Origin: Pseudomonadota bacterium
GTDB taxonomy: Bacteria > Bdellovibrionota > UBA1018 > CAIMNF01
Reading direction: 5' to 3'
Assembly: GCA_027486675.1 (NCBI GenBank)
Contig: JAIXOQ010000020.1
Span: 168,983-232,982, forward strand
DNA length: 64,000 bases
Under the pieces are notes generated by a model. The model searched no databases, had not been told where the DNA came from, and saw only the letters and a list, made by a program, of their open reading frames with translations. Position 1 is the stretch's first letter; each line of letters starts with the position of its first letter. The position numbers were made by a program, and so were the translations under genes. Positions 1-8,440 of the stretch are shown here, piece by piece.

Positions 1-889
1 CGAAACCTAAGATGTTGCGTCCGGATTTCGCTAGTTCGATGAGGAGGTATTGAAGTTCTGAATACTCTAGGCCACCAGGCACCGGTGTTCCTGTGTGTGG
101 GCAATACCTTGGATCCAGCCCGTCGATGTCGATGCTTACCCAAACACTTTCAGGCAACGTATCGATGATTTTTTTGCAGGTTTGAGTAAACGCTACTCTT
201 CCAAGTCGAGCATTTTGAAGATCTCTATCCCAAAATACATTCACTCGATCGGGCATGGAGCCTAAGTATTGCATTTCCTCATCACAAAAATCCCGGATCG
301 CAACCTGTGTCAAAGTGGTGAGTTCGGGCACACGCTCAAGCGCATTCCGCATGATGGATGCATGCGAGTCTGTAAATCCCTGATAGGCATCACGCGTATC
401 GGAATGCGCATCGATATGCAAAATTCCAAAGGAAGCATATTTTTTTCCAAGCGCGGTGTATGCCCCAATGGGTGTGGAGTGATCACCTCCAACCAAGGCA
501 GGAATCTTTCCGTCTGAAAGAATCTTGGTTACCCGGGCCTCAATTGCAGCATTTAGTTTCCGTGAAAGACTGTTCACTTGATCGACATGCCCCGCCACTT
601 TTTCCGCACGGGCCTCCTTGTTCCACTGTTCTATCTTTGGATCAGCATCCCACCAAAACATTCCCTTCTTCCATGGGTCTACAACGTCCCAGTCAAAGAG
701 ATCGAGTTGTATGCTCGCTTCTAAAATTGCTTGTGGGCCAAGGCGCGTCCCGCCTCCATATGACGTGGTCGCTTCCCACGGCACCGGTACATAGATGAGT
801 TTTGCATCCTTGTAAGTTGAAGGAACTCCGTACACACCGTTCTCTAAATCCCCAGGCCCGTTGACAAGATCCGCTTCATTTTGTTTCAT
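1..889 (-). CDS. Agmatinase/arginase-family ureohydrolase, C-terminus cut by window edge
   Basis: A binuclear manganese ureohydrolase that would cleave agmatine, arginine or a related guanidino or formimino compound. About 296 residues are visible and the C-terminus lies outside the window. Metal-binding motifs are all present in order: GGDHST, DAHSDTRD and SIDIDGLDP. The start ATG overlaps the stop of hemG as ATGA, so it is the last visible gene of the heme operon. Agmatinase would fit the arginine decarboxylase gene at 33438, but formimidoylglutamase for the hutU/hutI pathway belongs to the same superfamily, so the substrate is not settled and I give no symbol. Confidence 0.85.
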   Translation of the reverse strand, partial: MKQNEADLVNGPGDLENGVYGVPSTYKDAKLIYVPVPWEATTSYGGGTRLGPQAILEASIQLDLFDWDVVDPWKKGMFWWDADPKIEQWNKEARAEKVAGHVDQVNSLSRKLNAAIEARVTKILSDGKIPALVGGDHSTPIGAYTALGKKYASFGILHIDAHSDTRDAYQGFTDSHASIMRNALERVPELTTLTQVAIRDFCDEEMQYLGSMPDRVNVFWDRDLQNARLGRVAFTQTCKKIIDTLPESVWVSIDIDGLDPRYCPHTGTPVPGGLEYSELQYLLIELAKSGRNILGF

Positions 890-2157
890 AAGTTCCTATT
901 CAAAGTCAGGACGTCAGATAGTATGCCACGCAGGCTCACATTTCCTGTCCAATTACCGCAAAGCAGAAGGCCCGGTTGTTGTAGCGTGAGTTCCGCTGTA
1001 GCCGTATCCAGAGCTGCTCTGAGTCGTGGGCCATAGATGGGGATGGCATTCTTCCATCGTGTGATATGAAGTTCAAATGATTCCCCACTCCAACCTAAAA
1101 CCTGATTCAGTTCTTTCTTCAGTAGGGCTTCAATCTGGGAATCGGTCAGCGTCAATGCTTCAGGATCTGTTGTTCCTCCCAGCATCACAGTGAGTGATGT
1201 CGTGTCACTATTGCGTACACGGCCAATAAAAGCACTGGAGTTGTAGAGCACACCTAAGATGCGCACCCCTTCCCCGCGCGGAATGAGCACACCGATCCCT
1301 CTGGGTGCTTTTCTTCCAAAATCCAGAGACTTCGCAAAAACGGTGATCGTGATGAGCGGAGCGTAAGGGATTTGTTCGAAGAGCTCTGCAAGCTTTGGAT
1401 GTGTTGCCCTCAAAAGGTTCGCAGCCTGAGGCGCGGGTGTCGCGATCACGATATTTTTGATTTTCCGGAGTGTTGTGACTGCCCGATTGAGTTGAATGTT
1501 TTCATGGAGCCGAGTCCTCAGGGCCAATGCCCAGGATTCAAGACCTCCTGGCAATGTCATCATTTGTTTCTTTTCCTTCTGTTTTACCTTTGGAAAAGCC
1601 AATCGAAAATCGAGCTCTTGGGGAGTCGCTGCAAAAACGCCTGTGACGAAGGGAGCAATCAGAAATCGTGTCGCTGCTTCGCCGAGATGATGTAAGCCCC
1701 AAGCCTCAAAGGAGGCTGTAGGGGAAAGGATGGGTTTCCTTCTTAGGTATTGAAAAAGTGTCCGAAGAATTTCAACAAACGTCAGGGGCATTCGCTGCGG
1801 TTTGCCGTTTCGGTAGATGTACCGAGCCTTGGCCTTGGGATTCACGGAGATTGGAGTGATGCCGATCTCTTCAAAATGTTTGACCATGGCATCAGTCATC
1901 AAAAAACTGTGCGCAGCACACTCCACTAATCCTAAGTGAGTCTGCTTGCTTTCAAGCAGGCCACCTACACGAGGCGCGGACTCAAGCACCTCGACTTGAT
2001 AACCTTTGGTCTTGAGCGCATCTGCGATGAGGAGTCCTGAGATCCCAGCCCCAATGACTGTCACTTCTTTATGTGTGGGGTCAATTTTTCCAATCACAGC
2101 ATCAGACCGTTTGTGAAAAGAGTTTAGTCTCTGGTGCCTTACGAATGAGTCGCGCAT
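886..2157 (-). CDS. hemG: Protoporphyrinogen oxidase, FAD-dependent
   Basis: Oxidises protoporphyrinogen IX to protoporphyrin IX, the step before iron insertion. An FAD-binding Rossmann motif VIGAGISGLLIADAL lies near the N-terminus, followed by ESAPRVGG, as in HemY/PPO-type amine-oxidase-fold enzymes, and a C-terminal FAD-contacting segment CGNWTGNVSLRG. This is the flavoprotein type, not the small flavodoxin-like E. coli HemG. The start is uncertain. The first in-frame ATG (2157) overlaps hemN by 56 bases, while a GTG at 2097, just after the hemN stop, would avoid the overlap and still leave the whole Rossmann fold. Neither has a clear ribosome-binding site. The stop overlaps the next gene as ATGA. 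Confidence 0.88.
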   Translation of the reverse strand: MRDSFVRHQRLNSFHKRSDAVIGKIDPTHKEVTVIGAGISGLLIADALKTKGYQVEVLESAPRVGGLLESKQTHLGLVECAAHSFLMTDAMVKHFEEIGITPISVNPKAKARYIYRNGKPQRMPLTFVEILRTLFQYLRRKPILSPTASFEAWGLHHLGEAATRFLIAPFVTGVFAATPQELDFRLAFPKVKQKEKKQMMTLPGGLESWALALRTRLHENIQLNRAVTTLRKIKNIVIATPAPQAANLLRATHPKLAELFEQIPYAPLITITVFAKSLDFGRKAPRGIGVLIPRGEGVRILGVLYNSSAFIGRVRNSDTTSLTVMLGGTTDPEALTLTDSQIEALLKKELNQVLGWSGESFELHITRWKNAIPIYGPRLRAALDTATAELTLQQPGLLLCGNWTGNVSLRGILSDVLTLNRNL

Positions 2158-3466
2158 CAAAGGCCATGCAAATATTTCTCAGAAAAGCGCGTCCTTCTTC
2201 GGTGACGTGAACCTCATTGCCTTGAAGGTTGAGGAGTCCGTCCCGACCCATTTCATCGAGTCGATGAGGTACTTCTTTCAGGAAAGAAGAGGCTGGATCT
2301 GCAGTGTTCCAGCTTGTTCTCATTTCTGTCATCAGGTTTAAGATATGGCGCCTGAGACTCAAGTCTTCTGCGTTTAACACATGCCCCCGGTGAATCGGCA
2401 CATGACCTTCATGGACACATTTGGAGTACGTCTCAAGCAATTTTTCGTTTTGGGCAAAGGCTGTCCATGCATCGCTGATGGAAGAAACGCCTAAGCCAAT
2501 GATCGGCTGAACGTTGCGGGCGGTGTAACCCATGAAGTTCCGGTGAAGTGTCTTATCTAAGACGGCCTGGTACAAAGAGTCTGATTTTAAAGCAAAGTGG
2601 TCCATACCGACCTCAACGTAACCCGCCTCTTCTAGGATGGTTCTTCCTAGGACATAAAGCGCCCGCTTGTTTTCGCCCTGCGGTAGATCGTCTTCCGTAA
2701 ACCGACGTTGCCCAGGTTTAATCCATGGCACATGGGCATAGGCATAGAATGCGATTCGATCCGGGCGTAGTTCTCTCACATGCTTCATCGTCGTTTCGAT
2801 GCTGTCTAAGGTTTGAAGAGGTAGACCGTAAATGAGATCGAAATTAACGCTGTTAAAACCAAGCGATCTTGCGTCGTCGGTTACCTTTTTCACCTGATCT
2901 ACTGACTGAACCCTATTGACGATGTCTTGGACTTTCGGATCAAAGTCTTGAACCCCTAGGCTAATCCGCGAGAAACCATGATGTGCAAGAACGCGCATTT
3001 GTTCTTGGCTTGTGACACGCGGATCGACTTCTATAGAAAATTCGGCGTTGTCGGTTCGGGTGATTCTTTTCGTCAGCTGGCCAAAAAGATAGTCGAGTTC
3101 GCTTACAGACAGAAATGTGGGTGTTCCGCCGCCCACGTGAATTTCACTGACGGATAGATGACTCGTGCGTCCGGTGTGCTGAAGAAGTTGGGTCCATTCT
3201 TTCAACAGAGTCTCAATGTAAGGTTGGCTGACACTGTGATTCCTAGTGATCCGCGTATTGCAGCCACAGTAGGTGCAAAGGCTTTCACAGAAGGGTAGGT
3301 GGAGGTAAAGTGCAGCACCCAAGCCTTCTGCTTGAGATTGATCCAAAGTATTTGAAAGATGCTGAATCCATTCCTCTTCTGTTGGATTCCGATCCCAATA
3401 GGGGACGGTAGGGTAGCTTGTATAGCGCGGACCCGGAACGTTATATTTTTGCGAAAGCTCGTTCAT
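2102..3466 (-). CDS. hemN: Oxygen-independent coproporphyrinogen III oxidase HemN
   Basis: A radical SAM enzyme that decarboxylates coproporphyrinogen III to protoporphyrinogen IX without oxygen. The cluster motif reads CESLCTYCGCNTRITRN. The CxxxCxxCxC arrangement followed by N and T residues is typical of true HemN rather than the HemW chaperone, and the 454-residue length matches the family. The N-terminus RYTSYPTVPYW is also characteristic. The gene overlaps hemE by 4 bases (ATGA) and runs into hemG. An anaerobic-type enzyme next to a flavoprotein hemG suggests heme synthesis under both low and high oxygen; that is inference. Confidence 0.95.
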   Translation of the reverse strand: MNELSQKYNVPGPRYTSYPTVPYWDRNPTEEEWIQHLSNTLDQSQAEGLGAALYLHLPFCESLCTYCGCNTRITRNHSVSQPYIETLLKEWTQLLQHTGRTSHLSVSEIHVGGGTPTFLSVSELDYLFGQLTKRITRTDNAEFSIEVDPRVTSQEQMRVLAHHGFSRISLGVQDFDPKVQDIVNRVQSVDQVKKVTDDARSLGFNSVNFDLIYGLPLQTLDSIETTMKHVRELRPDRIAFYAYAHVPWIKPGQRRFTEDDLPQGENKRALYVLGRTILEEAGYVEVGMDHFALKSDSLYQAVLDKTLHRNFMGYTARNVQPIIGLGVSSISDAWTAFAQNEKLLETYSKCVHEGHVPIHRGHVLNAEDLSLRRHILNLMTEMRTSWNTADPASSFLKEVPHRLDEMGRDGLLNLQGNEVHVTEEGRAFLRNICMAFDARLIRKAPETKLFSQTV

Positions 3467-4509
3467 TCGGGGAACTCCTGTTTCACTTTCTCTATGAATC
3501 GATGCACGTTTTCTTCAGGAGTCTGCTGAAGTACCCCATGGCCTAGCCCGCAAATCCAACCCTGAAGTAGGGAGGGATCAAGCCTTCGAATGGGTGCAAG
3601 GTACTGGCTCAATGCATCTTCAAATGCCAGTCCGCGAAGTAGCATGAGCTTTGGATCGAAGTTCCCCTGGATGGCCCAGTGGTCTTTATACTGGGTCAGC
3701 ACTTCAGCGATCGGCGTATTCCAGTCGATGCCTTTGACATCAATTGGAAGAGATTTTAAGTGGTCCCAGTGTGAATAGGACGTGCCCTTGGAATAGTAGA
3801 GGCGTGACACATTCGGGAATTCAGCTTTCAATGTGGAGAGAACTCGATTCAGTTCCGGTACGACGTAACGAGCATAGGTGTCCGAATCTACGTCACCTGC
3901 ACAAGTGTCTAAGATCGCCATCACATCCGCACCACCGCGCGCTTGCACTCGGATTTCTTCGAGGAGTACAGGAAGTAAGATTTCGCAAAACTGCGAAAAA
4001 ATTGGAGTAGGAACCATCGATTGAGCACGACCCAGCGAATTCTGATGGGATCCATCCACAGCATAGAAAAACAAGGTCAACGGACCACCCACGAACCCCA
4101 GCAGGGATTTATCTTTTGCAAGACCAGCCCGAACTTGACGAAGGGCTTCCCCCTGGAAGTGGAAATGCTTTGTGAGATCGGACACAGGGGTGAGTCTTTT
4201 GAGATCTGACTCTTTTGTGATGTGCCACGAGAGCTTTGGGCCGGGTGCGTAATCTAGATCCATTCCCAGGGCTTCTAAAGGGAATAAAAGGTCAGAAAAG
4301 AGAATCGCCGCGTCAAACTTAAATTCGTCCACAGGTCCGAACGTCACCTCAGTTGCAAGTTCTGGGATGCGACAAAGATCTAAGAAGGAATGTTTTTTCT
4401 TCAGATTCTGATAATGCGAATGGTATCGCCCAGCCTGACGCATAAACCAAATGGGAGGACGGCCTAAATTTCTTCTTTTTGCAGCTTCTTGAATTCGCGT
4501 TGTGTTCAT
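3463..4509 (-). CDS. hemE: Uroporphyrinogen decarboxylase
   Basis: Converts uroporphyrinogen III to coproporphyrinogen III by removing four acetate carboxyls. The N-terminal signature PPIWFMRQAGRYHSHY is the family hallmark, with the conserved arginine and aspartate region ILFSDLLFPLEALGM and the C-terminal GLGHGVLQQTPEENV. The length of 348 residues is normal. It starts two bases after the stop of the response regulator gene and overlaps hemN by ATGA. Confidence 0.96.
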   Translation of the reverse strand: MNTTRIQEAAKRRNLGRPPIWFMRQAGRYHSHYQNLKKKHSFLDLCRIPELATEVTFGPVDEFKFDAAILFSDLLFPLEALGMDLDYAPGPKLSWHITKESDLKRLTPVSDLTKHFHFQGEALRQVRAGLAKDKSLLGFVGGPLTLFFYAVDGSHQNSLGRAQSMVPTPIFSQFCEILLPVLLEEIRVQARGGADVMAILDTCAGDVDSDTYARYVVPELNRVLSTLKAEFPNVSRLYYSKGTSYSHWDHLKSLPIDVKGIDWNTPIAEVLTQYKDHWAIQGNFDPKLMLLRGLAFEDALSQYLAPIRRLDPSLLQGWICGLGHGVLQQTPEENVHRFIEKVKQEFPE

Positions 4510-4511
4510 TG

Positions 4512-5189
4512 TTATTCCAAATCCAGTTGATAGCCAACGCCACGCACACTGCGGATGGTCGTAGGTTCGGCGGGGTCTTTTTCGATAATCTTTCGAAGCT
4601 TCAAAATAAAGTTGTCGATCGTACGGGGCGTAGGGTACTCACCCGCAGTCCAGATCGAGTCTAAGATGCGATCTCGGCTCACGACCTTTCCGGCCTCTTC
4701 ATACAGAAGCTTGAGAAGGTCGCATTCTTTCGAGGTCAAATCAAAGATCTCACTCCCGCGCCGTGCTTTGTAACGCTCGTAGGAGAACTCAGCTTCCCCG
4801 ATTCTGACCCAGTCCGGTAGATCTGGCTGCGGCATGCGCGACAATGTGTTTTTTACTCTGAGTAAAAGCTCACGAAACAAAAATGGCTTTGTGATGTAGT
4901 CGAGTGCGCCTGCTTCAAGGCCCTGCACACGGTCCTCGGGAGATCCCATTGCAGTGAGAAAGAGGATAGGCAGGTTTGGCCTTCGCTTTTGTAGACCTTT
5001 TGCGACATCAAAGCCATTGCCGTCGGGGAGCTGGACGTCAAGGATCGCAAGATCCACGAGATCAAAGTATGCTGCGGCGTCCTTTGCGGTTTTAACCCAA
5101 TCTACCTGGTAACCTTCGAGTTGCAAACGTTCCCAGACCGTTGACCCGACGGTGACTTCATCTTCAACAAATAAAATACGAGTGCTCAT
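4512..5189 (-). CDS. OmpR/PhoB-family response regulator inside the heme operon
   Basis: A DNA-binding response regulator of 225 residues. The receiver domain (about 1-120) has the acidic pair in LFVEDE, the phospho-acceptor aspartate in LAILDVQLPDG, the T in LFLTAMG and the K in ITKPF. A winged-helix effector domain follows (about 130-225), with FDLTSKECDLLKLLYEEAG and RTIDNFILKLRKIIE. Its start overlaps the histidine kinase stop by 4 bases, so the two are co-translated partners. Placement between hemL and hemE suggests control of heme or tetrapyrrole genes, but the sequence does not prove the target. Confidence 0.93.
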   Translation of the reverse strand: MSTRILFVEDEVTVGSTVWERLQLEGYQVDWVKTAKDAAAYFDLVDLAILDVQLPDGNGFDVAKGLQKRRPNLPILFLTAMGSPEDRVQGLEAGALDYITKPFLFRELLLRVKNTLSRMPQPDLPDWVRIGEAEFSYERYKARRGSEIFDLTSKECDLLKLLYEEAGKVVSRDRILDSIWTAGEYPTPRTIDNFILKLRKIIEKDPAEPTTIRSVRGVGYQLDLE

Positions 5190-6142
5190 TTAGACTGTGA
5201 GCCTTTTTCTTTGCGTAGGGTGATGCGAACACAGAAAGCAGAATCGACAAAAAATTTTGCATCTCCGCCCATCGATCGAGCTAGTGCTTGAATTAAATAA
5301 AGTCCAATGCCACTTCCCTTGCTTTGGTGCCCACGCTGGAAAAGTGTGCCTAAGTTATCAGGCACTTGGTCCAGGTTCGCGTTGATATGCTTAAAAAGAA
5401 TCTCAATCCTTCCATCACTATCTGACACTGAAACCTGCACATTTGCGGGAGTAGACACACTATACCGTTTGGAATTCTCAAAGATATTCTTGGCAATGAT
5501 CTCTAGCGCACTTCGATCCGCAAGCACGTTTGTGCGTAGGTTTTTTGAGACCACATCAAACTGGAGTCGGGCCAGTTCTTCCATCCAAGAATCTAAGGCG
5601 ACCGGCTTGATCCAAAGAGCGCCACCGCCCTCGACCCTGGCAAGTTCTAGAGTACGTTCCACCTGGGATTCCAGGCGTTCCACGTCTTCGGACAAACGTC
5701 TTGCCCAAGTCTGAAGTTGCGGATTCTGTGACGGGGATGCGATCACATGATCTTCAATCGCTTCCGACTGCAGGCGTATCCCTGTCAGGGGGGTTTTTAA
5801 CTCATGCGTGAACGTCGCAAAAAAAGTCTGAAGACCTCGAGCGCGTTTCTGCTCCCGGATATAGAAGAAAATCAGGACCGCACTACTGAGTGCAAAAAGT
5901 GTCGCAAAGGTCGCTGCCTCCCAAGAAATCATGCGGTTGAATCGCTCGAGGTCTGATGCGACGGACTCTGCCGCAATACCTGCCGACAACTGAAGTTCTG
6001 CGGCCGAATTTGCAGTGCGTTTCAGCAAAACCCCCCACCATGCTGCAAGTCCGACCATCAGAATGACCCATGCAGAATGAAACACGATGAGGAGTCTCAA
6101 TGTCCGAGCAGGTTTTGCGGTGAGTTGTCCGAGTTGAGTCAT
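5186..6142 (-). CDS. Sensor histidine kinase inside the heme operon
   Basis: A membrane sensor kinase of 318 residues. There are two hydrophobic segments (about 16-42 and 72-94) with only about 30 residues between them, so almost no periplasmic sensor domain. The phospho-acceptor region HELKTPLTGIRLQSEA (around residue 113), an N-box IIAKNIFENSKRYS and a G-box GSGIGLYLIQALARSMGG follow. The short extracytoplasmic loop suggests sensing in the membrane or cytoplasm. It lies 10 bases after hemL and overlaps the response regulator gene. The signal is unknown; a heme precursor, iron or redox state would fit the location. Confidence 0.92.
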   Translation of the reverse strand: MTQLGQLTAKPARTLRLLIVFHSAWVILMVGLAAWWGVLLKRTANSAAELQLSAGIAAESVASDLERFNRMISWEAATFATLFALSSAVLIFFYIREQKRARGLQTFFATFTHELKTPLTGIRLQSEAIEDHVIASPSQNPQLQTWARRLSEDVERLESQVERTLELARVEGGGALWIKPVALDSWMEELARLQFDVVSKNLRTNVLADRSALEIIAKNIFENSKRYSVSTPANVQVSVSDSDGRIEILFKHINANLDQVPDNLGTLFQRGHQSKGSGIGLYLIQALARSMGGDAKFFVDSAFCVRITLRKEKGSQSK

Positions 6143-6152
6143 AGTCTTCGGA

Positions 6153-7454
6153 TTAACTATTTTTCACTTTTGCAAATGCGCGTTTTGCACGACTCAGAGC
6201 CTGATCTAAGACTTGAGGCGTGTGAGCTGTTGAAAGAAACCCTACTTCGTATCCACTCGGTGCAAAGTAGAGGCCTTCCTCTAAACACGCGTGAAACACT
6301 TTTGCATAAATCGCCTTTTGTGTTTCAGGAATTTGCCCAATTGCACGCACCGGCGTTGATGAAGCTTTCCCACACACCATCCAAAACAACGACGCTTCGG
6401 ATTGCATCGAAGATTCAAAAGGAAGATCCCGTGCGAGGTAGGTCAATTCAGCGGTGAAGCTCTTCGTGGCTTCTTCCAGTCTTTTGTAAGGCTGCTCACG
6501 GAGTGCTTTCTTAAGCATTGCAAGACCTGCACACATAGAAACTGGATTTGCGCTTAAAGTCCCCGCTTGGTAGACCGGACCTTCGGGTGCAATCCACTTC
6601 ATGATTTCGTGGCTTCCGCCGTATGCACCCACCGGAAAACCACCGCCGATGATTTTTCCAAAACAGAGGACATCGGGTTTAATTCCGGTCTGTTCCGTCA
6701 TTCCGCCTAAAGCAACGCGAAATCCGCTGATCACTTCGTCGAAGACTAAAAGTGCGCCGTTTTTCTTTGTGATGTCGGCAACTTTGCGAAGAAATTCAAT
6801 GCTTTGCGGAAGCAGTCCGTTGTTTGCCGGCAGCGGTTCAATGCAAACAGCAGCGATTTCTTTGCCATGAGCATTCATGATGGTTTCGAATGCAGCTTCA
6901 TCATCGAGCGGGCACACCAAAGTGTCAGCTGCAGTTTGGGCGCTAATGCCAGCACTATCCGGGGTTGCCATCTCCGCAAGGCCCGAACCAGCGCGGACGA
7001 GCAAAGCATCAACATGTCCGTGGTAACAGCCATCAAATTTTAAGATCTTGTTTCGTCCAGTTGCCGCTCTTGCCAAACGGATGACAGACATAACGGCTTC
7101 CGTCCCAGAGCTGACGAAACGTACGCGTTCTAAGAGGGGAATTTTACTAGTCAGCAGTTCTCCAAATTCGAGTGAGTAGGGCTCAGCAGTGCCGTAAGAC
7201 CAGCCGCGCTTTAACGCGGCTAAGACAGCTTCTTCAATTTCTGGGTCTCGATGACCAAAGAGGAGCGGACCCCAGGACATACAAAAGTCGATGTAGCTGT
7301 TGCCATCCACATCAAAGATCTCAGCACTGTTCGCCCTTTCCATAAAGACAGGGGATCCGCCGACACCACGGAAGCCACGGACCGGAGAATGCACTCCACC
7401 CGGGGCCACACGTTTCGCACGCTCAAATAGGGATTCTGAATTTTGATGATTCAT
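6153..7454 (-). CDS. hemL: Glutamate-1-semialdehyde 2,1-aminomutase
   Basis: A PLP enzyme that moves the amino group of glutamate-1-semialdehyde to give 5-aminolevulinate, the second C5-pathway step. The N-terminus (FERAKRVAPGGVHSPVRGF) and the PLP-lysine region CFGKIIGGGFPVGAYGG are diagnostic. FVSSGTEAVMSVIRLAR binds the cofactor phosphate. The length of 433 residues is standard. It overlaps hemB by 4 bases. Together with hemA it shows that this organism makes 5-aminolevulinate from glutamyl-tRNA, not from glycine and succinyl-CoA. Confidence 0.96.
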   Translation of the reverse strand: MNHQNSESLFERAKRVAPGGVHSPVRGFRGVGGSPVFMERANSAEIFDVDGNSYIDFCMSWGPLLFGHRDPEIEEAVLAALKRGWSYGTAEPYSLEFGELLTSKIPLLERVRFVSSGTEAVMSVIRLARAATGRNKILKFDGCYHGHVDALLVRAGSGLAEMATPDSAGISAQTAADTLVCPLDDEAAFETIMNAHGKEIAAVCIEPLPANNGLLPQSIEFLRKVADITKKNGALLVFDEVISGFRVALGGMTEQTGIKPDVLCFGKIIGGGFPVGAYGGSHEIMKWIAPEGPVYQAGTLSANPVSMCAGLAMLKKALREQPYKRLEEATKSFTAELTYLARDLPFESSMQSEASLFWMVCGKASSTPVRAIGQIPETQKAIYAKVFHACLEEGLYFAPSGYEVGFLSTAHTPQVLDQALSRAKRAFAKVKNS

Positions 7455-8440
7455 CGTTGCTCCTTAATCCATTTCTGCGCATTTCTTGCGCCATAGCTGA
7501 TGAGAATAGATGCACCCGCACGTCTGAGTGCTATCCAAGATTCCACATGTGCTGCCGCTGCGTTGATGAGGCCCGCCTTTGCGAGCTCTTCAATCGCGGC
7601 ATATTCACCACTAACCTCATACACGGCCCAAGGGAGTTTGATCTTTGCAGAAAGCATCGCAAGGACATCTAGGTAGGGAAGTCCAGGCTTCACCATTAGG
7701 ATGTCTGCTCCTTCGCGTACGTCACGTTCCGACGCAAGCAGTGCGTCGCTCGGTCGTGCTGGATCGATCTGATAGGTAGCGCGATCCTTTAAAGAATTGG
7801 TTTTGCTGGGCACTGAGTTTGCAGCCACGCGAAAGGGGCCATAAAACTTAGAATGAAACTTTGCAGAATAGCTCATGAGTAATTTCTGTTCTTGCCCCCC
7901 CTGGTCTAGGGCGCCTCGAATCGCTGCGATACGCCCATCCATCATGTCGCTGGGTGCCACGCAGTCGGCCCCTGCGGCCGCGTATTCAAGGGCCGCTTTT
8001 GCAAGTTCTGTCACAGACCTTCCATTGTCCACGTGATCACCTTCGGTGGAGAGGACTCCGCAGTGACCATGATCTGTGTAGGAACAAAGACAAACGTCGA
8101 CCGCAAGAAACAGATCCGATCCGAATCTCTTTTTAATTTCTGAGATCATCTTCGCGGTGGATGCGTATGAAAAGTTCTGAGCCGACTTTTGCGCTGGAAC
8201 ACCAAAGATCACGAAGCTTTTCACACCGGTTTCAAGATCTGATTCAATTTGGCGTAAAATCGAATCTGCGGTTTCTCTGTAAACGCCGGCGAGTCCTGGA
8301 ATCTCTTCTTTGACTTTTAGCCCTTCCACACAAAAGAGGGGCTGCATGAAGTGATCGACACTGAGATCTACCTCTGACGTCAGTTTCCGAAAGAGTGGAT
8401 TGAGCCGAGCACGCCTGAGCGTTAACTTTCCAGAGTCCAT
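7451..8440 (-). CDS. hemB: Delta-aminolevulinic acid dehydratase (porphobilinogen synthase)
   Basis: Condenses two 5-aminolevulinates to porphobilinogen. The cysteine-rich metal site DVCLCSYTDHGHCG has all three zinc-binding cysteines, so this looks like a zinc-dependent form rather than the aspartate-rich magnesium form. The two active-site lysines lie in MSYSAKFHSKFYGPF and ILMVKPGLPYLDVL. It has 329 residues, as usual. The start codon lies 19 bases inside the 3' end of the hemC-hemD fusion, indicating translational coupling. Confidence 0.96.
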   Translation of the reverse strand: MDSGKLTLRRARLNPLFRKLTSEVDLSVDHFMQPLFCVEGLKVKEEIPGLAGVYRETADSILRQIESDLETGVKSFVIFGVPAQKSAQNFSYASTAKMISEIKKRFGSDLFLAVDVCLCSYTDHGHCGVLSTEGDHVDNGRSVTELAKAALEYAAAGADCVAPSDMMDGRIAAIRGALDQGGQEQKLLMSYSAKFHSKFYGPFRVAANSVPSKTNSLKDRATYQIDPARPSDALLASERDVREGADILMVKPGLPYLDVLAMLSAKIKLPWAVYEVSGEYAAIEELAKAGLINAAAAHVESWIALRRAGASILISYGARNAQKWIKEQR